From the NCBI RefSeq assembly GCF_900116635.1, contig NZ_FPBJ01000008.1:1-64000 (forward strand): a stretch of 64,000 nucleotides of DNA, in the 5' to 3' direction. This DNA comes from Xenorhabdus koppenhoeferi (GTDB lineage Bacteria; Pseudomonadota; Gammaproteobacteria; Enterobacterales; Enterobacteriaceae). Below the pieces are notes generated by a model. The model saw only the letters and a program-made list of their open reading frames with translations, was not told the origin of the DNA and did not search any database. The position numbers and the translations under genes were made by a program. The stretch's first letter is position 1; the number at the start of each line of letters is the position of its first letter. Positions 51,024-63,277 of the stretch are shown piece by piece.

Positions 51024-52277
51024 TCACATGTGGGAAATGATTTCATCACCGAATTCGCTACATTTCAGCAGCTTAGCTCTATCCATCAGGCGTTCAAAAT
51101 CATAAGTCACGGTCTTAGCCGCGATTGCACCTTCCATTCCCTTAACGATTAGGTCAGCCGCTTCGAACCATCCCATGTGGCGCAGCATCATTTCTGCGGA
51201 AAGGATAACTGAGCCAGGGTTTACTTTATCCTGACCAGCATACTTAGGCGCAGTACCATGTGTTGCTTCGAACAATGCACACTCATCACCAATGTTTGCG
51301 CCTGGAGCAATACCGATACCACCAACTTGAGCTGCTAATGCATCAGAAATGTAATCGCCGTTCAGGTTCATACATGCGATAACATCATACTCTGCTGGAC
51401 GCAGGAGAATTTGCTGCAAGAAAGCATCTGCAATGACATCTTTAATGATAATGTCTTTACCGTTCTTAGGATTCTTGATTTTAACCCATGGGCCACCATC
51501 TAGCAGCTCTCCACCAAAATCAGTGCGAGCCAGTTCATAACCCCAGTCTTTAAAGGCACCTTCAGTAAATTTCATGATATTGCCTTTGTGAACCAAAGTC
51601 ACCGACTCACGATCATTATCAATGGCGTATTCAATCGCTGCACGTACCAAACGCTTAGTGCCTTCTTCTGAACAAGGTTTCACGCCAATACCGCATTGTT
51701 GAGGGAAACGAATCTTATTAACACCCATTTCATCCTGTAGGAATTTAATAACTTTATCCGCTTCTGCTGAACCTGCTTTCCACTCAATACCCGCATAAAT
51801 ATCTTCTGCATTTTCGCGGAAAATGACCATATCAGTCAATTCAGGCTGCTTAACAGGACTTGGCGTACCTTGATAGTAACGGACTGGGCGCAGGCAGACA
51901 TATAGATCCAATTGCTGACGCAGTGCAACGTTCAGTGAGCGGATACCGCCACCAACTGGTGTTGTCAGCGGGCCTTTGATGGCAACGCGGTATTCACGGA
52001 TCAGATTCAAAGTTTCATCCGGTAACCAGACATCTTTGCCATATACATGGGTGGATTTTTCACCCGTGTAGATTTCCATCCAAGAAATTTTGCGCTCATC
52101 GCTATAAGCTTTTTGAACTGCAGCATCAACAACTTTAAGCATGACCGGCGTAACATCAACACCAATGCCATCCCCTTCGATATAAGGGATTACAGGGTTA
52201 TTCGGAACATTTAATTTACCTTTGGCATCAATAGTAATTTTTTTACCTTCCGTCGGAACAACTACTTTGCTTTCCAT
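51024..52277 (-). CDS. icd: isocitrate dehydrogenase (NADP+)
   Basis: 417 aa. TCA-cycle enzyme converting isocitrate to 2-oxoglutarate. Substrate loop [16 protein letters not shown] carries Ser114, the equivalent of E. coli Ser113 that is phosphorylated by AceK. C-terminal metal site [33 protein letters not shown]. Its 3' end is a known phage integration site in E. coli (e14, phage 21), and an accessory region lies just beyond it here. Confidence 0.97.
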   Translation of the reverse strand: MESKVVVPTEGKKITIDAKGKLNVPNNPVIPYIEGDGIGVDVTPVMLKVVDAAVQKAYSDERKISWMEIYTGEKSTHVYGKDVWLPDETLNLIREYRVAIKGPLTTPVGGGIRSLNVALRQQLDLYVCLRPVRYYQGTPSPVKQPELTDMVIFRENAEDIYAGIEWKAGSAEADKVIKFLQDEMGVNKIRFPQQCGIGVKPCSEEGTKRLVRAAIEYAIDNDRESVTLVHKGNIMKFTEGAFKDWGYELARTDFGGELLDGGPWVKIKNPKNGKDIIIKDVIADAFLQQILLRPAEYDVIACMNLNGDYISDALAAQVGGIGIAPGANIGDECALFEATHGTAPKYAGQDKVNPGSVILSAEMMLRHMGWFEAADLIVKGMEGAIAAKTVTYDFERLMDRAKLLKCSEFGDEIISHM

Positions 52278-52417
52278 TAACCTCTCCTTTCAAATAAGCG
52301 CAATGCCTTGTTAAATTTTTGTAAGGGACGTGTCAATACTACTTGAATATTCTGCAAACGCCAATGGCCACAGTTTTAAGGTATAATACGCACCCTAATT
52401 TTTCGCGATGGCTTATC

Positions 52418-53047
52418 ATGACAAATATCTCTTTTAAAAAACCACAAATTAACCGATTCAGCCAAAGAAAAAAGGGCAATACTGCAAAAAAATTAATAGC
52501 CCCCAGACGGGTGTTAGTATTTAACAAACCTTATGATGTTTTGCCCCAATTCACCGATGAAATGGGAAGAACAACATTAAAAGATTTTATTCCGTTTACT
52601 GATGTTTATGCCGCAGGTCGTCTGGATCGTGATAGTGAAGGGCTGCTAGTATTGACCAATGATGGCAAATTACAGGCTAAATTGGCGCAACCACATAAAA
52701 AAACAGCTAAAATTTATTATGTTCAGGTTGAAGGTATTCCTGATGAATCTGCCCTGAATAAATTACGCTGTGGCATCACGTTAAAAGATGGCCCGACTCT
52801 GCCTGCCGGTGCTGAGTTGGTAGAAGAACCAGAATGGCTCTGGGAGCGAACACCTCCCATCAGGGAACGGAAAAGCATCCCTGTAAGCTGGCTCAAAATT
52901 ACCCTGCATGAAGGCCGTAACCGTCAAGTGCGCAGAATGACAGCCCATGTCGGCTTTCCTACATTGCGCTTAATCCGTTTCAGTATGGGTTCAATACAAT
53001 TGGGAACATTATCCCCAGGGGAATGGAGAGAAATTAATTTTGTTTAG
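52418..53047 (+). CDS. rluE: 23S rRNA pseudouridine-2457 synthase
   Basis: 209 aa from ATG 52418; the frame opens at 52343, but that start would lie before a perfect -10 hexamer TATAAT at 52382, and the E. coli protein is 217 aa with a variable N-terminus. Motifs: [21 protein letters not shown] with the catalytic Asp, and [24 protein letters not shown]. Basic N-terminal tail. Divergent from icd as in E. coli. The nudJ stump overlaps its 3' end. Confidence 0.93.
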   Translation: MTNISFKKPQINRFSQRKKGNTAKKLIAPRRVLVFNKPYDVLPQFTDEMGRTTLKDFIPFTDVYAAGRLDRDSEGLLVLTNDGKLQAKLAQPHKKTAKIYYVQVEGIPDESALNKLRCGITLKDGPTLPAGAELVEEPEWLWERTPPIRERKSIPVSWLKITLHEGRNRQVRRMTAHVGFPTLRLIRFSMGSIQLGTLSPGEWREINFV

Positions 53048-53111
53048 TCCACACGTTACCGTTGCTTGTATTGTATATGCAGAAAACAAGTTCTTGATTG
53101 AAAGAGCATGA
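53040..53111 (+). pseudogene. nudJ: nudJ stump
   Basis: From TTG 53040, overlapping the rluE stop, the frame reads [20 protein letters not shown] before a stop at 53109. It corresponds to the first 22 residues of E. coli NudJ ([20 protein letters not shown]), which lies at exactly this place between rluE and mnmA. The Nudix box and the rest of the gene are deleted. Confidence 0.8.
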
Positions 53112-53182
53112 AGACGTTTGATGCACCTAAACTGCCAACGTGTTAGAGTATTGCGTTTGTTTTTTCCGCAGTGAGATTATCC

Positions 53183-54286
53183 ATGTCAGATAACAGCCAG
53201 AAAAAAGTCATTGTCGGAATGTCCGGCGGTGTTGATTCATCAGTTTCCGCCTACCTTCTGCAACAGCAGGGCTATCAGGTAGCTGGGCTGTTCATGAAAA
53301 ACTGGGAAGAAGACGATGGTGAAGAGTATTGCTCGGCTGCTGTTGATCTTGCTGATGCCCAAGCAGTTTGTGACAAATTGGGCCTTGAACTGCATACCAT
53401 CAATTTTGCAGCCGAATATTGGGACAATGTATTCGAACATTTTCTTGCTGAATATAAAGCAGGCAGAACACCCAACCCAGACATTCTTTGCAATAAAGAA
53501 ATTAAATTCAAAGCATTTCTAGAATTCGCGGCTGAAGATTTAGGGGCTGACTACATCGCAACAGGTCATTATGTCCGCCGTCAGGATGTAAAGGGCATCA
53601 GTCAATTGCTCCGTGGCCTGGATGGCAATAAAGATCAAAGTTATTTTCTATATACTTTAAGCCATCAGCAAGTTGCCAAGAGTCTATTTCCAATTGGAGA
53701 ATTGGAAAAACCCGAAGTACGCCGCATTGCCAAAGAAATCGGTCTGATCACAGCAAAGAAAAAAGATTCAACCGGTATCTGCTTTATCGGTGAGCGTAAA
53801 TTCCGTGATTTTCTTGGGCGCTATCTCCCTGCCCAGCCGGGTTCAATTGTTACAGTGGATGGAGAGACTATCGGTCAGCATTCTGGCTTAATGTATCATA
53901 CACTTGGTCAACGTAAAGGGCTGGGGATCGGCGGAACCAAAGATGGTGGTGAAGAACCATGGTATGTTGTTGATAAGAATGTCGAAAATAATATGCTAAT
54001 TGTCGCCCAAGGTCATGAACATCCTCGCCTGATGTCTATCGGTCTGATTGCTCAGCAACTTCATTGGATTGATCGCCAACCACTAAAAACAGAGATTCGT
54101 TGTGAAGTGAAAACACGTTATCGTCAGCATGATATTCCTTGTACTGTCGTTCCCCTGAGCGAAGATAAAATTGAAGTTCGTTTTGATAGCCCTGTTGCCG
54201 CTGTCACCCCCGGTCAATCAGCCGTATTTTATCAAGGTGAAATCTGTCTTGGCGGTGGTGTGATCGAACAACGTATACAGGAGTAA
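53183..54286 (+). CDS. mnmA: tRNA-specific 2-thiouridylase MnmA
   Basis: 367 aa from ATG 53183 (a GTG at 53171 is in frame, but GTGAGA serves as the ribosome site for the ATG). PP-loop [32 protein letters not shown], catalytic Cys in [12 protein letters not shown] (about 102) and Cys in [10 protein letters not shown] (about 198). Makes the s2U34 of tRNA for Lys, Glu and Gln with sulphur from the IscS-Tus relay. Followed by hflD 2 bp later. Confidence 0.96.
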   Translation: MSDNSQKKVIVGMSGGVDSSVSAYLLQQQGYQVAGLFMKNWEEDDGEEYCSAAVDLADAQAVCDKLGLELHTINFAAEYWDNVFEHFLAEYKAGRTPNPDILCNKEIKFKAFLEFAAEDLGADYIATGHYVRRQDVKGISQLLRGLDGNKDQSYFLYTLSHQQVAKSLFPIGELEKPEVRRIAKEIGLITAKKKDSTGICFIGERKFRDFLGRYLPAQPGSIVTVDGETIGQHSGLMYHTLGQRKGLGIGGTKDGGEEPWYVVDKNVENNMLIVAQGHEHPRLMSIGLIAQQLHWIDRQPLKTEIRCEVKTRYRQHDIPCTVVPLSEDKIEVRFDSPVAAVTPGQSAVFYQGEICLGGGVIEQRIQE

Positions 54287-54288
54287 TT

Positions 54289-54915
54289 GTGGCTAAAAAT
54301 TATTATGATATTACACTGGCATTGGCAGGTATCTGCCAGTCAGGCCGTCTGGTACAAACACTTGCCCATGAAGGCCAGTGTGATACTGATTCTTTTGAAA
54401 TAATGGTCAACAGTATCTTGAATATGAACCCTACATCTACTCAGGATGTTTTTGGCAACAATGCCTGTAACCTGCGCATTGGTCTTGATGCCATGCTGGG
54501 CATGTTCAACACATCGCACAGGGGTGTTTCAGCTGATCTGACTCGCTATGTACTGAGCTTGATGGCGCTGGAGCGCTATCTAAGCAAAAATCAGTCTGCA
54601 GCCAATGAACTGGCAAATCGCATCAGCCAGTTAGAACGTCAGCAAACCTACTTCGAACCTATGTCAGAGGGAATATTCAATGCCCTTGCTGGAATTTATG
54701 TTGATGTTATCAGTCCATTAGGGCCTCGCATCCAGGTTACAGGCTCACCTGACGTATTGCGTAATCCATTAATTCAGGCAAAAATCAGAACCGCTTTATT
54801 GGCGGGTATTCGCTGTGTTGTTTTATGGAAACAAGTCGGCGGCAACCGCTTACAAATTATGTTTTCTCGTCAAAGCCTGAGCCGACAAGCAAAAGATATT
54901 CTTGCTCATTGCTAA
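54289..54915 (+). CDS. hflD: lysogenization regulator HflD
   Basis: 208 aa starting at GTG 54289 (GGAGT overlaps the mnmA stop). Helical protein: MAKNYYDITLALAGICQSGRLVQTLAHEG and VISPLGPRIQVTGSPDVL are near-identical to E. coli HflD, a membrane-associated protein that sequesters lambda CII. Its host role is unclear. Part of mnmA-hflD-purB. Confidence 0.95.
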   Translation: MAKNYYDITLALAGICQSGRLVQTLAHEGQCDTDSFEIMVNSILNMNPTSTQDVFGNNACNLRIGLDAMLGMFNTSHRGVSADLTRYVLSLMALERYLSKNQSAANELANRISQLERQQTYFEPMSEGIFNALAGIYVDVISPLGPRIQVTGSPDVLRNPLIQAKIRTALLAGIRCVVLWKQVGGNRLQIMFSRQSLSRQAKDILAHC

Positions 54916-56337
<1,422 letters not shown>

Positions 56338-56589
56338 TGTTGCTATTCAATAGATTTTAAGTTGCAATCAAGCTGTAACCAAGCTGTAACTTAAAGCTAA
56401 AAAATTATCCCCTTGGGTATGGGTGAAATCTGTTTCGTTCATACCCAACACGAGAATTTCCATTTAAAGGTGCACTTCAATTTACCGTTCAACGGTAAGT
56501 CAATAACCTCTTCAGCTTACTGTTTTTAATATTACTCAATCAATTATTCAAACACATAACTCGCAATGTTAGTTAGGACATTGATAACG
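56338..56589. other. spacer after purB
   Basis: Contains a worn inverted repeat of the ERIC-end type (TTTTAAGTTGCA...TGTAACTTAAAG, about 56350-56398). No gene. Confidence 0.5.
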
Positions 56590-56672
56590 ATATCCGTCGT
56601 TTTTCAAGTTTTAACTGTGTTGTACTCACTCCTTTATCGTCGTACTACAATTCGAAATTCTATTGGATATAT
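56590..56672 (-). repeat. core-deleted ERIC copy
   Basis: ATATCCGTCGTTTTTCAAG, TGTTGTACTCACTCC, and ATCGTCGTACTACAATTCG then AAATTCTATTGGATATATA. The two ends are worn but alignable; the ERIC middle is missing. Confidence 0.6.
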
Positions 56673-56975
56673 ATAGTGAAAACTTGCCTACAAAGCCAAT
56701 AAAACTGAGGGCTGAAAGATAGTGAAGTTCTAACCTGGCAAGAATGCAATTCTATATAAAATATAAATAAATTGTAAATGCATTGGTTATTTTAATCTAA
56801 ATGTTTGTTTTTAAATGCTCCGTTCATTAACATACCAATAAAGGATAAATTGTGACTATACTTAGTCTAGCCAATAATATATTTATGATCTCATTTAATC
56901 TTTATTGACGAAACTGACTAATTAGCTATTTTAAATTTATTTAGTAAACATTATTGATTAGCATAAGGAATCACT
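56673..56975. other. phoP upstream region
   Basis: AT-rich. I looked for the direct repeat GTTTA-N5-GTTTA of a PhoP box and found only partial matches (e.g. near 56810), so autoregulation cannot be claimed. Confidence 0.4.
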
Positions 56976-57659
56976 ATGCGGATATTGATCGTTGAAGATA
57001 ACGCATTACTTCGCCATCACTTAACCGTACAATTGCGGGATATAGGGCATCAAGTCGATGCTGCGGAGAATGCCAAAGAGGCTGATTATTATCTTAAAGA
57101 AAGTCATCCTGACATTGCTATCGTCGATTTAGGGTTGCCGGGAGAAGATGGCCTTAGTATGTTACGTCGCTGGCGTAATGAACAGATTAATTTACCTATC
57201 CTTGTACTTACTGCACGTGAAAGCTGGCAAGAGAAAGTCACTGTGCTAAATGCAGGAGCAGATGACTATGTAACCAAGCCTTTCCATTTAGAAGAGATTA
57301 ACGCTCGTATACAAGCATTAATGCGGCGTAATAGTGGATTGGCTTCACAAGTTGTTGCCCTTTCTCCTTTTCTTATTGATCTTTCTCGGAAAGAGTTTTC
57401 AATCAATAACACCAATATCAAATTGACTGCTTTTGAATATACCATTATCGAAACCTTGATGCGCAATAACGGTAAAGTTGTCAGTAAAGAATCACTAATG
57501 CGCCAGTTATACCCAGATGCTGAATTACGCGAAAGTCATACAATTGATGTGTTGATGGGGCGATTGAGGAAAAAAATATTAAATGAATGGCCTGAAGAGG
57601 TCATTGTTACTGTCCGTGGTCAAGGGTATCGCTTTGATGTAAAAGAGCATAATGTTTAA
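56976..57659 (+). CDS. phoP: response regulator PhoP
   Basis: 227 aa. Receiver with acidic pocket EDN, Asp51 phospho-acceptor ([13 protein letters not shown]) and [13 protein letters not shown]; winged-helix output domain with [16 protein letters not shown] and [10 protein letters not shown]. Controls Mg2+/antimicrobial-peptide responses and, in Photorhabdus and Xenorhabdus, insect virulence. It overlaps phoQ by 8 bp. The order purB-phoP-phoQ is as in E. coli. Confidence 0.96.
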   Translation: MRILIVEDNALLRHHLTVQLRDIGHQVDAAENAKEADYYLKESHPDIAIVDLGLPGEDGLSMLRRWRNEQINLPILVLTARESWQEKVTVLNAGADDYVTKPFHLEEINARIQALMRRNSGLASQVVALSPFLIDLSRKEFSINNTNIKLTAFEYTIIETLMRNNGKVVSKESLMRQLYPDAELRESHTIDVLMGRLRKKILNEWPEEVIVTVRGQGYRFDVKEHNV

Positions 57660-59085
57660 ATTTTTAAAAAATCATTTTTCTCTGAGAACGCGGTTCCTGA
57701 TGGCAACGGCGGCTATTATCCTTGCCTTGACCCTATCATATGGAATTGTCGCGATTGCTGGGTATTTAGTCAGTTTTGATAAAACTAACTATTCTATACT
57801 CCGTAGCCAAAGTGATTTATTTTTTATGCTTTCTAAGTGGGATAATAATAAACTGGAAGTTATTATTCCAAAAAAAATTCTCATGAAGTCCCGCTCCTTA
57901 GTACTAATTTATGATAATCAAGGAAATATTCTTTGGCGCCAAAATAATATTCCTGAATTGGAAAAAAAACTTAATCCTAACTGGCTGAAAAGAAATGGTT
58001 TATATGAATTAGAAACCTACATCACAGAGAGAGAGGGGATTATTTATAATCAAACATCAAATCAAAATGATACGAAAAAAATAGGCGATGATGATATGTT
58101 ATTAACATATTCTGTCGCCGTAAATATTTATTCTGCAACTGAAACTCTTCCTGCAATGACTATCGTTATTATTGATATTATTCCACAGGACGTGCAGGAG
58201 TCAGCAAAGGTTTGGAAGTGGTTTGGATATTTATTGATAGCCAATTTACTTCTGGTTATCCCATTAATTTGGCTGGCTGCTGATTGGAGCCTCAGGCCGA
58301 TTAAATCGTTAATTACCCAAATAAGTTCTTTAGAAAAAGGAGAGAGGAAAAAACTTGATGAAAATCCTCCTTCAGAATTAAAAGCGCTGGTCAGAAACTT
58401 AAATGCATTATTAAACAATGAGCGCGAACGTTATGCAAAATATCATACGACACTTTCTGATTTAACACATAGCCTAAAAACACCTTTAGCCGTGTTACAA
58501 TCAACCCTGCGATCATTGCGGCCTCCTCAAAAAACAACCATTGAACAAGCTGAACCTATCATGCTTGAGCAAATTGATCGAATTTCCCAGCAAATTGGCT
58601 ACTACCTGCATCGGGCCAATATGCGCAGCGATCATAATCTGCTGTTAAGGCAAATTTCTTCCGTTCCAACCTTACTCGATAGCCTAATCAGTGCCCTGAT
58701 AAAGGTATATCAACATAAGGGTATTAATGTGATGTTGGATGTATCTCCCGAAGTTACGTGGTTGGGTGAAAAAAATGATTTCTTGGAAGTCATGGGAAAC
58801 GTTCTGGATAACGCTTGTAAATATTGTCTGGAGTTTGTTGAAGTCACCGCCACAATGGGAGAAAATTCTGTCACTATCATTGTCGATGATGATGGGCCGA
58901 GCGTGCCTCCAGATAAGCGCGAAATAATTTTTCAACGCGGTTTACGGGCTGATACATTGCGGTCAGGACAAGGGCTGGGTCTGTCGATAGCGGCTGAAAT
59001 TGTCGAGCAATATAATGGCAATATCAGTATTGGGGATAGCCCGTTGGGAGGCGCGCAAGTGAAAGTGGTATTTCGAGAACAATAA
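57652..59085 (+). CDS. phoQ: sensor kinase PhoQ
   Basis: 477 aa. Two membrane helices (about 17-40 and 191-212) flank a periplasmic PAS-like sensor with an acidic patch (IGDDDM, and EREG). HAMP follows, then DHp His273 ([17 protein letters not shown]), N box DNACKYC, G1 DDDGPSVP and G2 GQGLGLSIA. Senses low Mg2+, acid and cationic peptides. Residues around the acidic cluster are fewer than in E. coli PhoQ, but the position is conserved. Confidence 0.95.
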   Translation: MFKFLKNHFSLRTRFLMATAAIILALTLSYGIVAIAGYLVSFDKTNYSILRSQSDLFFMLSKWDNNKLEVIIPKKILMKSRSLVLIYDNQGNILWRQNNIPELEKKLNPNWLKRNGLYELETYITEREGIIYNQTSNQNDTKKIGDDDMLLTYSVAVNIYSATETLPAMTIVIIDIIPQDVQESAKVWKWFGYLLIANLLLVIPLIWLAADWSLRPIKSLITQISSLEKGERKKLDENPPSELKALVRNLNALLNNERERYAKYHTTLSDLTHSLKTPLAVLQSTLRSLRPPQKTTIEQAEPIMLEQIDRISQQIGYYLHRANMRSDHNLLLRQISSVPTLLDSLISALIKVYQHKGINVMLDVSPEVTWLGEKNDFLEVMGNVLDNACKYCLEFVEVTATMGENSVTIIVDDDGPSVPPDKREIIFQRGLRADTLRSGQGLGLSIAAEIVEQYNGNISIGDSPLGGAQVKVVFREQ

Positions 59086-59208
59086 TTCAACAACATGATA
59101 ATTAGATGATTGCCAGCTCAATCGCGAAATATTTTAACCAAATCTGATATCGTCATTGACTATTCGTTATAATAGCGCGAAATTCACTTCTCACTTCAGG
59201 ATGTCACC

Positions 59209-60330
59209 ATGGATTATCAGCTAAATCTGGACTGGCAGGCGTTTTTGCAAAACCACTGGCAAAAACGACCATTGCTGATTAAACAAGGTTTTCGTCAGTT
59301 TATTGACCCCCTATCTCCTGATGAGCTGGCGGGACTGGCAATGGAAAATGAAATTGATAGTCGTTTGGTCAGCCAGAAAAATGGGCGCTGGGAAGTTTCT
59401 CATGGGCCATTTGAAACCTACGACCATTTAGGTGCGAAAGATTGGTCATTACTCGTACAGGCCGTTGACCATTGGCACCTTCCCTCCTCCGCACTAATGA
59501 AACCATTTCGTGTGCTGTCTGATTGGCGCATGGATGACTTGATGATCTCGTTTTCTGTACCCGGCGGTGGTGTCGGCCCTCATCTTGATCAATACGATGT
59601 CTTTATCATTCAAGGGAAAGGTCGTCGGCACTGGCGTGTAGGCGAAAAAATGCCGATGAAACAACATTGCCCACATCCTGACCTATTACAGGTTGATCCT
59701 TTCGAGGCAATCATTGATGAGGAAATGATGCCGGGCGATATCCTTTATATTCCACCGGGTTTTCCACATGAAGGCTACGCTCTTGAAGATTCACTGAACT
59801 ACTCTGTCGGATTTCGGGCCCCCAATGCCCGTGAATTATTCAGCGGGTTTGCTGATTACATTCTGGCAAATGAGTTAGGAAGTTATCGCTACAGCGATCC
59901 CGAACTGACTTTTCGTGATAACCCGGCGTTGATTCAGGCAAATGAATTAACCACATTGCGTTCAATGATGCGTGAATTACTGGAGCAACCAGAAACTTTA
60001 CAGGATTGGTTTGGTGAATTCATTTCTCAATCTCGCCATGAGCTGGATCTTGCTCCACCTGAGCCACCTTATGAAAACGACGAAATTTATGAGTTGCTGA
60101 AACAAGGTGAAGAACTCAATCGCTTAAATGGATTGCGCGTCCTGCGCATCGGTGACCAATGTTTCGTCAACGGAGAGTTAATGGATACTTCTCATATCCA
60201 CGCTACTGATGCACTTTGTAAGCACAATAAGGTCGATGCCCAACTTCTGGGTGATGCCATCGACGATGTTCGTTTTATCAGTCTGCTTACGGCCTTAGTC
60301 AATAGCGGCTACTGGTATTTTAATGATTGA
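59209..60330 (+). CDS. roxA: 50S ribosomal protein L16 arginine 3-hydroxylase
   Basis: 373 aa, JmjC-type Fe(II)/2-oxoglutarate oxygenase (YcfD). Metal triad His125, Asp127 (GPHLDQYD) and His187 (PPGFPHEGY), at the same positions as in E. coli; C-terminal winged-helix dimerisation part. Hydroxylates an Arg of L16. Follows phoQ as in E. coli, but the pepT and potABCD genes that come next in E. coli are absent. Confidence 0.95.
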   Translation: MDYQLNLDWQAFLQNHWQKRPLLIKQGFRQFIDPLSPDELAGLAMENEIDSRLVSQKNGRWEVSHGPFETYDHLGAKDWSLLVQAVDHWHLPSSALMKPFRVLSDWRMDDLMISFSVPGGGVGPHLDQYDVFIIQGKGRRHWRVGEKMPMKQHCPHPDLLQVDPFEAIIDEEMMPGDILYIPPGFPHEGYALEDSLNYSVGFRAPNARELFSGFADYILANELGSYRYSDPELTFRDNPALIQANELTTLRSMMRELLEQPETLQDWFGEFISQSRHELDLAPPEPPYENDEIYELLKQGEELNRLNGLRVLRIGDQCFVNGELMDTSHIHATDALCKHNKVDAQLLGDAIDDVRFISLLTALVNSGYWYFND

Positions 60331-60374
60331 TTCGTGAGGATTCACGCGTAAAAGGCAAGGGGCAACACTGATCT

Positions 60375-60421
60375 GCACCCCAAAAGTTGGACGCTATATT
60401 TCAACTTAAGGGGTGCTTTTT
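60375..60421 (+). terminator. hairpin between roxA and cobB, possibly of IS3-end origin
   Basis: GCACCCC-AAAAGTTG pairs with CAACTT-AAGGGGTGC and is followed by TTTTT. The left side TGATCTGCACCCCAAAAGTT closely resembles the terminal repeat of several IS3-family elements, so a solo IS end may have been recruited as a terminator for the convergent genes. Confidence 0.6.
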
Positions 60422-60456
60422 ATGGAGAAGATAAATAGAATAAATATTGCGTCAAA

Positions 60457-61287
60457 TCAGCTTTTATCTGCCTTGAATTGATGAATTAAGGACCGAACAT
60501 ATTCAGTCACAATTTTACTGGCGTGACCATAGTGTTTCTCATCAAATAAGCTTTCAACTTGGCTAGGTTCTAAATTCAGTTCAACCGTATGCGCTCCTGA
60601 TAATTTGGCTTCATGCACGAAACCAGCTGCGGGATACACATGACCAGAAGTTCCGATAGCAATAAATATATCAGCCTCACTCAAAGCAGAATAAATCTGC
60701 TCCATACCCAATGGCATCTCCCCAAACCATACGACATGAGGGCGTAATTGGGACGGAAACTGGCAACAATGGCAACGATCTTCCGTTGTTAATTCTATTC
60801 CCCATTCAATCACTTGATCAGACTGGCAACAACGAACTTTCAACAGCTCACCGTGCATATGCAAAATACGTTGACTTCCCGCTCGTTCATGCAAATTATC
60901 AATATTCTGTGTCACTAACAGAAAATTGTCGCCAAGTATCTGTTCGAGTTCTGCCAAAGCATAATGCGCGGCATTAGGTTTGATTTCTGGTTGCTGGAGC
61001 TGTTTTCGACGCGCATTGTAAAATGCCTGAACCATATCAGGATCACGCTGGAAACCTTCCGGTGTAGCAACATCTTCGACTCGATGTTCTTCCCACAGAC
61101 CATCGGCAGAGCGGAATGTTCGAATACCTGACTCAGCAGAGATCCCCGCACCTGTCACCACCACCACATGGGGTTTTTCTATTTTATTTGCCAATCGAAT
61201 ATCCCTGTAAAAATTCAGTCTATGTAATCGTTGACGCCGTAGCCGTTTAATCCGGCAGAATTTGATGTGCCGATAACGAACCCGCAT
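60457..61287 (-). CDS. cobB: NAD-dependent protein deacylase, long form
   Basis: 276 aa. Sirtuin: [32 protein letters not shown] (catalytic His in the [11 protein letters not shown] block), zinc Cys pairs VRCCQ and CHCCQF, and [13 protein letters not shown]. It has the Arg-rich N-terminal extension ([18 protein letters not shown]) of the longer E. coli isoform; there is no Met at the place where the short E. coli form begins, so only the long form can be made from an ATG. Removes acetyl and succinyl groups from Lys. Confidence 0.94.
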   Translation of the reverse strand: MRVRYRHIKFCRIKRLRRQRLHRLNFYRDIRLANKIEKPHVVVVTGAGISAESGIRTFRSADGLWEEHRVEDVATPEGFQRDPDMVQAFYNARRKQLQQPEIKPNAAHYALAELEQILGDNFLLVTQNIDNLHERAGSQRILHMHGELLKVRCCQSDQVIEWGIELTTEDRCHCCQFPSQLRPHVVWFGEMPLGMEQIYSALSEADIFIAIGTSGHVYPAAGFVHEAKLSGAHTVELNLEPSQVESLFDEKHYGHASKIVTEYVRSLIHQFKADKS

Positions 61288-61325
61288 ATGGTTGTTTCCT
61301 TAAGAGACGTTGATATTCTGGCATA

Positions 61326-62573
61326 CTATTGACCACTCAAAATACGTGCTGGATCAAGTTTACTGGCCCGATGAGCAGGATACCAACTGGCTAACAAACT
61401 TAATATCAATGCTGTTAGTAGAACATAAAAAACATCCATAGCATGTAATTCTGATGGCAGGAAATCAATAAAATAGATATCCCCAGAGAGAAATTTATGC
61501 CCGATCAACCTTTCCACTCCTTTAATGATAGTTGTCAAATTTAATGATATGAAAATTCCGACAACAACACCAATGATGCTACCAGTCATCCCTGTCAAAG
61601 ATCCATACCATAAAAAAATCGCTCTGATATGGCCATCTTTGGCACCTAAAGTACGTAAGATAGCAATATCACTGCTTTTATCTTTCACCGCCATAATCAA
61701 CGTTGAAACAATATTAAAACAGGCAACACCAATCACCAGAATCATAGCCAAGTACATAATACTGCGCACCATTTGAATATCATTGTACATATAGCCGTAA
61801 TCTTTTATCCATGTACTAATGTACACATATTTCCCTGTGGCATTACCTGCATCCCATACACGCTGTTCTGCTGCAAAAACATCATCCGTTTTGATGGCAA
61901 TACCGGTAATGGCATGACCATAGTCCAGATATTTTTGAGCATCAACGAGGGGGACCAAGGCTAAACTGTGATCCAACATACCACTCAACTGAAAAATACC
62001 GGCTACTTGTAAACGAAGGCGCTTAGGTTGTAACAGTTTGAGGCTCGGATCACTATTCGGGATCATGACAGTCAGCCAATCACCTTGTTTTACATGCAGC
62101 GAGTGAGCCACGCCCTGCCCTAAAATTACCTCATTTTTTCCTGCACTGAATCTTTTCCATGCCCCGTCACGCACAAACTGAGGCAGAGCACTGACAGTGG
62201 ATTCTGAGTTGAGATCCACACCACGCACCTGTACAGCATGAAGTTTCTCTCCCCGTTCCATCAAGCCAGTAAACTCAATATAAGGAGAGGCCCCCACAAT
62301 ACCCGGAGTCTTCCTTACCCGTTCAATTGCTGGTTCCCAATCCTGAAAAGGCTGATTCACTGCATAAATTTGTCCATGTGGCACGACAGAAAGTATCCGG
62401 TTATTCAGTTCCCGTTCAAACCCGTTCATGGCACTCAGACCGATAATCAATACCGCAACACCCAGCATAATTCCCAGTGTTGAAATAACAGAAATCAAAG
62501 AGACCATGCCAGAACGGCGACGACCTCTGTTGAATCGCAATGCAGTAAATAATGCAAGAGGCAGATTCGCCAT
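61326..62573 (-). CDS. lolE: lipoprotein-releasing permease subunit LolE
   Basis: 415 aa from ATG 62573, which overlaps the lolD stop by one base (TGATG); the longer frame to 62621 lies in lolD. MacB-like fold: TM1 (about 20-45), large periplasmic domain, three C-terminal helices with [36 protein letters not shown]. Works with LolC and LolD to hand outer-membrane lipoproteins to LolA. In E. coli nagK lies between lolE and cobB; here only 38 bp separate them. Confidence 0.95.
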   Translation of the reverse strand: MANLPLALFTALRFNRGRRRSGMVSLISVISTLGIMLGVAVLIIGLSAMNGFERELNNRILSVVPHGQIYAVNQPFQDWEPAIERVRKTPGIVGASPYIEFTGLMERGEKLHAVQVRGVDLNSESTVSALPQFVRDGAWKRFSAGKNEVILGQGVAHSLHVKQGDWLTVMIPNSDPSLKLLQPKRLRLQVAGIFQLSGMLDHSLALVPLVDAQKYLDYGHAITGIAIKTDDVFAAEQRVWDAGNATGKYVYISTWIKDYGYMYNDIQMVRSIMYLAMILVIGVACFNIVSTLIMAVKDKSSDIAILRTLGAKDGHIRAIFLWYGSLTGMTGSIIGVVVGIFISLNLTTIIKGVERLIGHKFLSGDIYFIDFLPSELHAMDVFYVLLTALILSLLASWYPAHRASKLDPARILSGQ

Positions 62574-63277
62574 CACCTCTCCCCCGTCAGGGCTAATTCT
62601 TCCTGTAGGTACCCATCCCACATTTCTACCTGACGAGCCAGTCGGCTGGCTAATTTTAAATCATGTGTCACAACCAGAAATGCCGTGCCATGCTGTTGAT
62701 TCAATTCTTGCAAAAGCAGAAACACACTGTCTGCATTATGCTGGTCAAGATTACCTGTCGGTTCATCCGCCAATACCAATGAAGGTTCATTTACCAGTGC
62801 CCGGGCAATTGCAACACGTTGACGCTCTCCTCCTGACAGCTCAGAGGGCCTATGTTGTGCCCGCTGTTCCAAGCCAACGGCGGCCAGCATCTGCCATGCC
62901 TTTTCCTGAGCCTGTTGACGCTTTTTACCTCCAATCAGTAACGGCATAGCAACATTTTCCAAAGCATTAAAATCAGGCAATAGATGGTGAAACTGATAAA
63001 TAAAACCAATTTCATTATTACGTAATTTTGCCCGGGCAGAAGAAGACATCTGATTCAGGGATTGTCCTTTAAAAATTACTTCGCCCACACTGGGTGAATC
63101 CAAACCACCAAGCAAGTGCAAAAGCGTACTTTTACCCGACCCTGAACTGCCGACTATCGCCATCATTTCTTTTTGCTGCATGGAAAAAGTGACGTTTTTC
63201 AACACTTCTGTAGAAATCTTTCCCTCCTGATATTTTTTACACAAGTGATGGCACAACAATAAGGGTTGATTACTCAT
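62573..63277 (-). CDS. lolD: lipoprotein-releasing ABC ATPase LolD
   Basis: 234 aa. Walker [19 protein letters not shown] (about 42-59), Q-loop [12 protein letters not shown], signature [15 protein letters not shown], Walker [13 protein letters not shown] and switch His in VVTHDL. Powers LolCDE. Overlaps lolC by 8 bp and lolE by 1 bp. Confidence 0.96.
   Translation of the reverse strand: MSNQPLLLCHHLCKKYQEGKISTEVLKNVTFSMQQKEMMAIVGSSGSGKSTLLHLLGGLDSPSVGEVIFKGQSLNQMSSSARAKLRNNEIGFIYQFHHLLPDFNALENVAMPLLIGGKKRQQAQEKAWQMLAAVGLEQRAQHRPSELSGGERQRVAIARALVNEPSLVLADEPTGNLDQHNADSVFLLLQELNQQHGTAFLVVTHDLKLASRLARQVEMWDGYLQEELALTGER

Noticed and set aside
56800-56830. Possible PhoP box before phoP
   Set aside because: The two GTTTA repeats with 5-bp spacing are not both present; only loose T-rich similarity.
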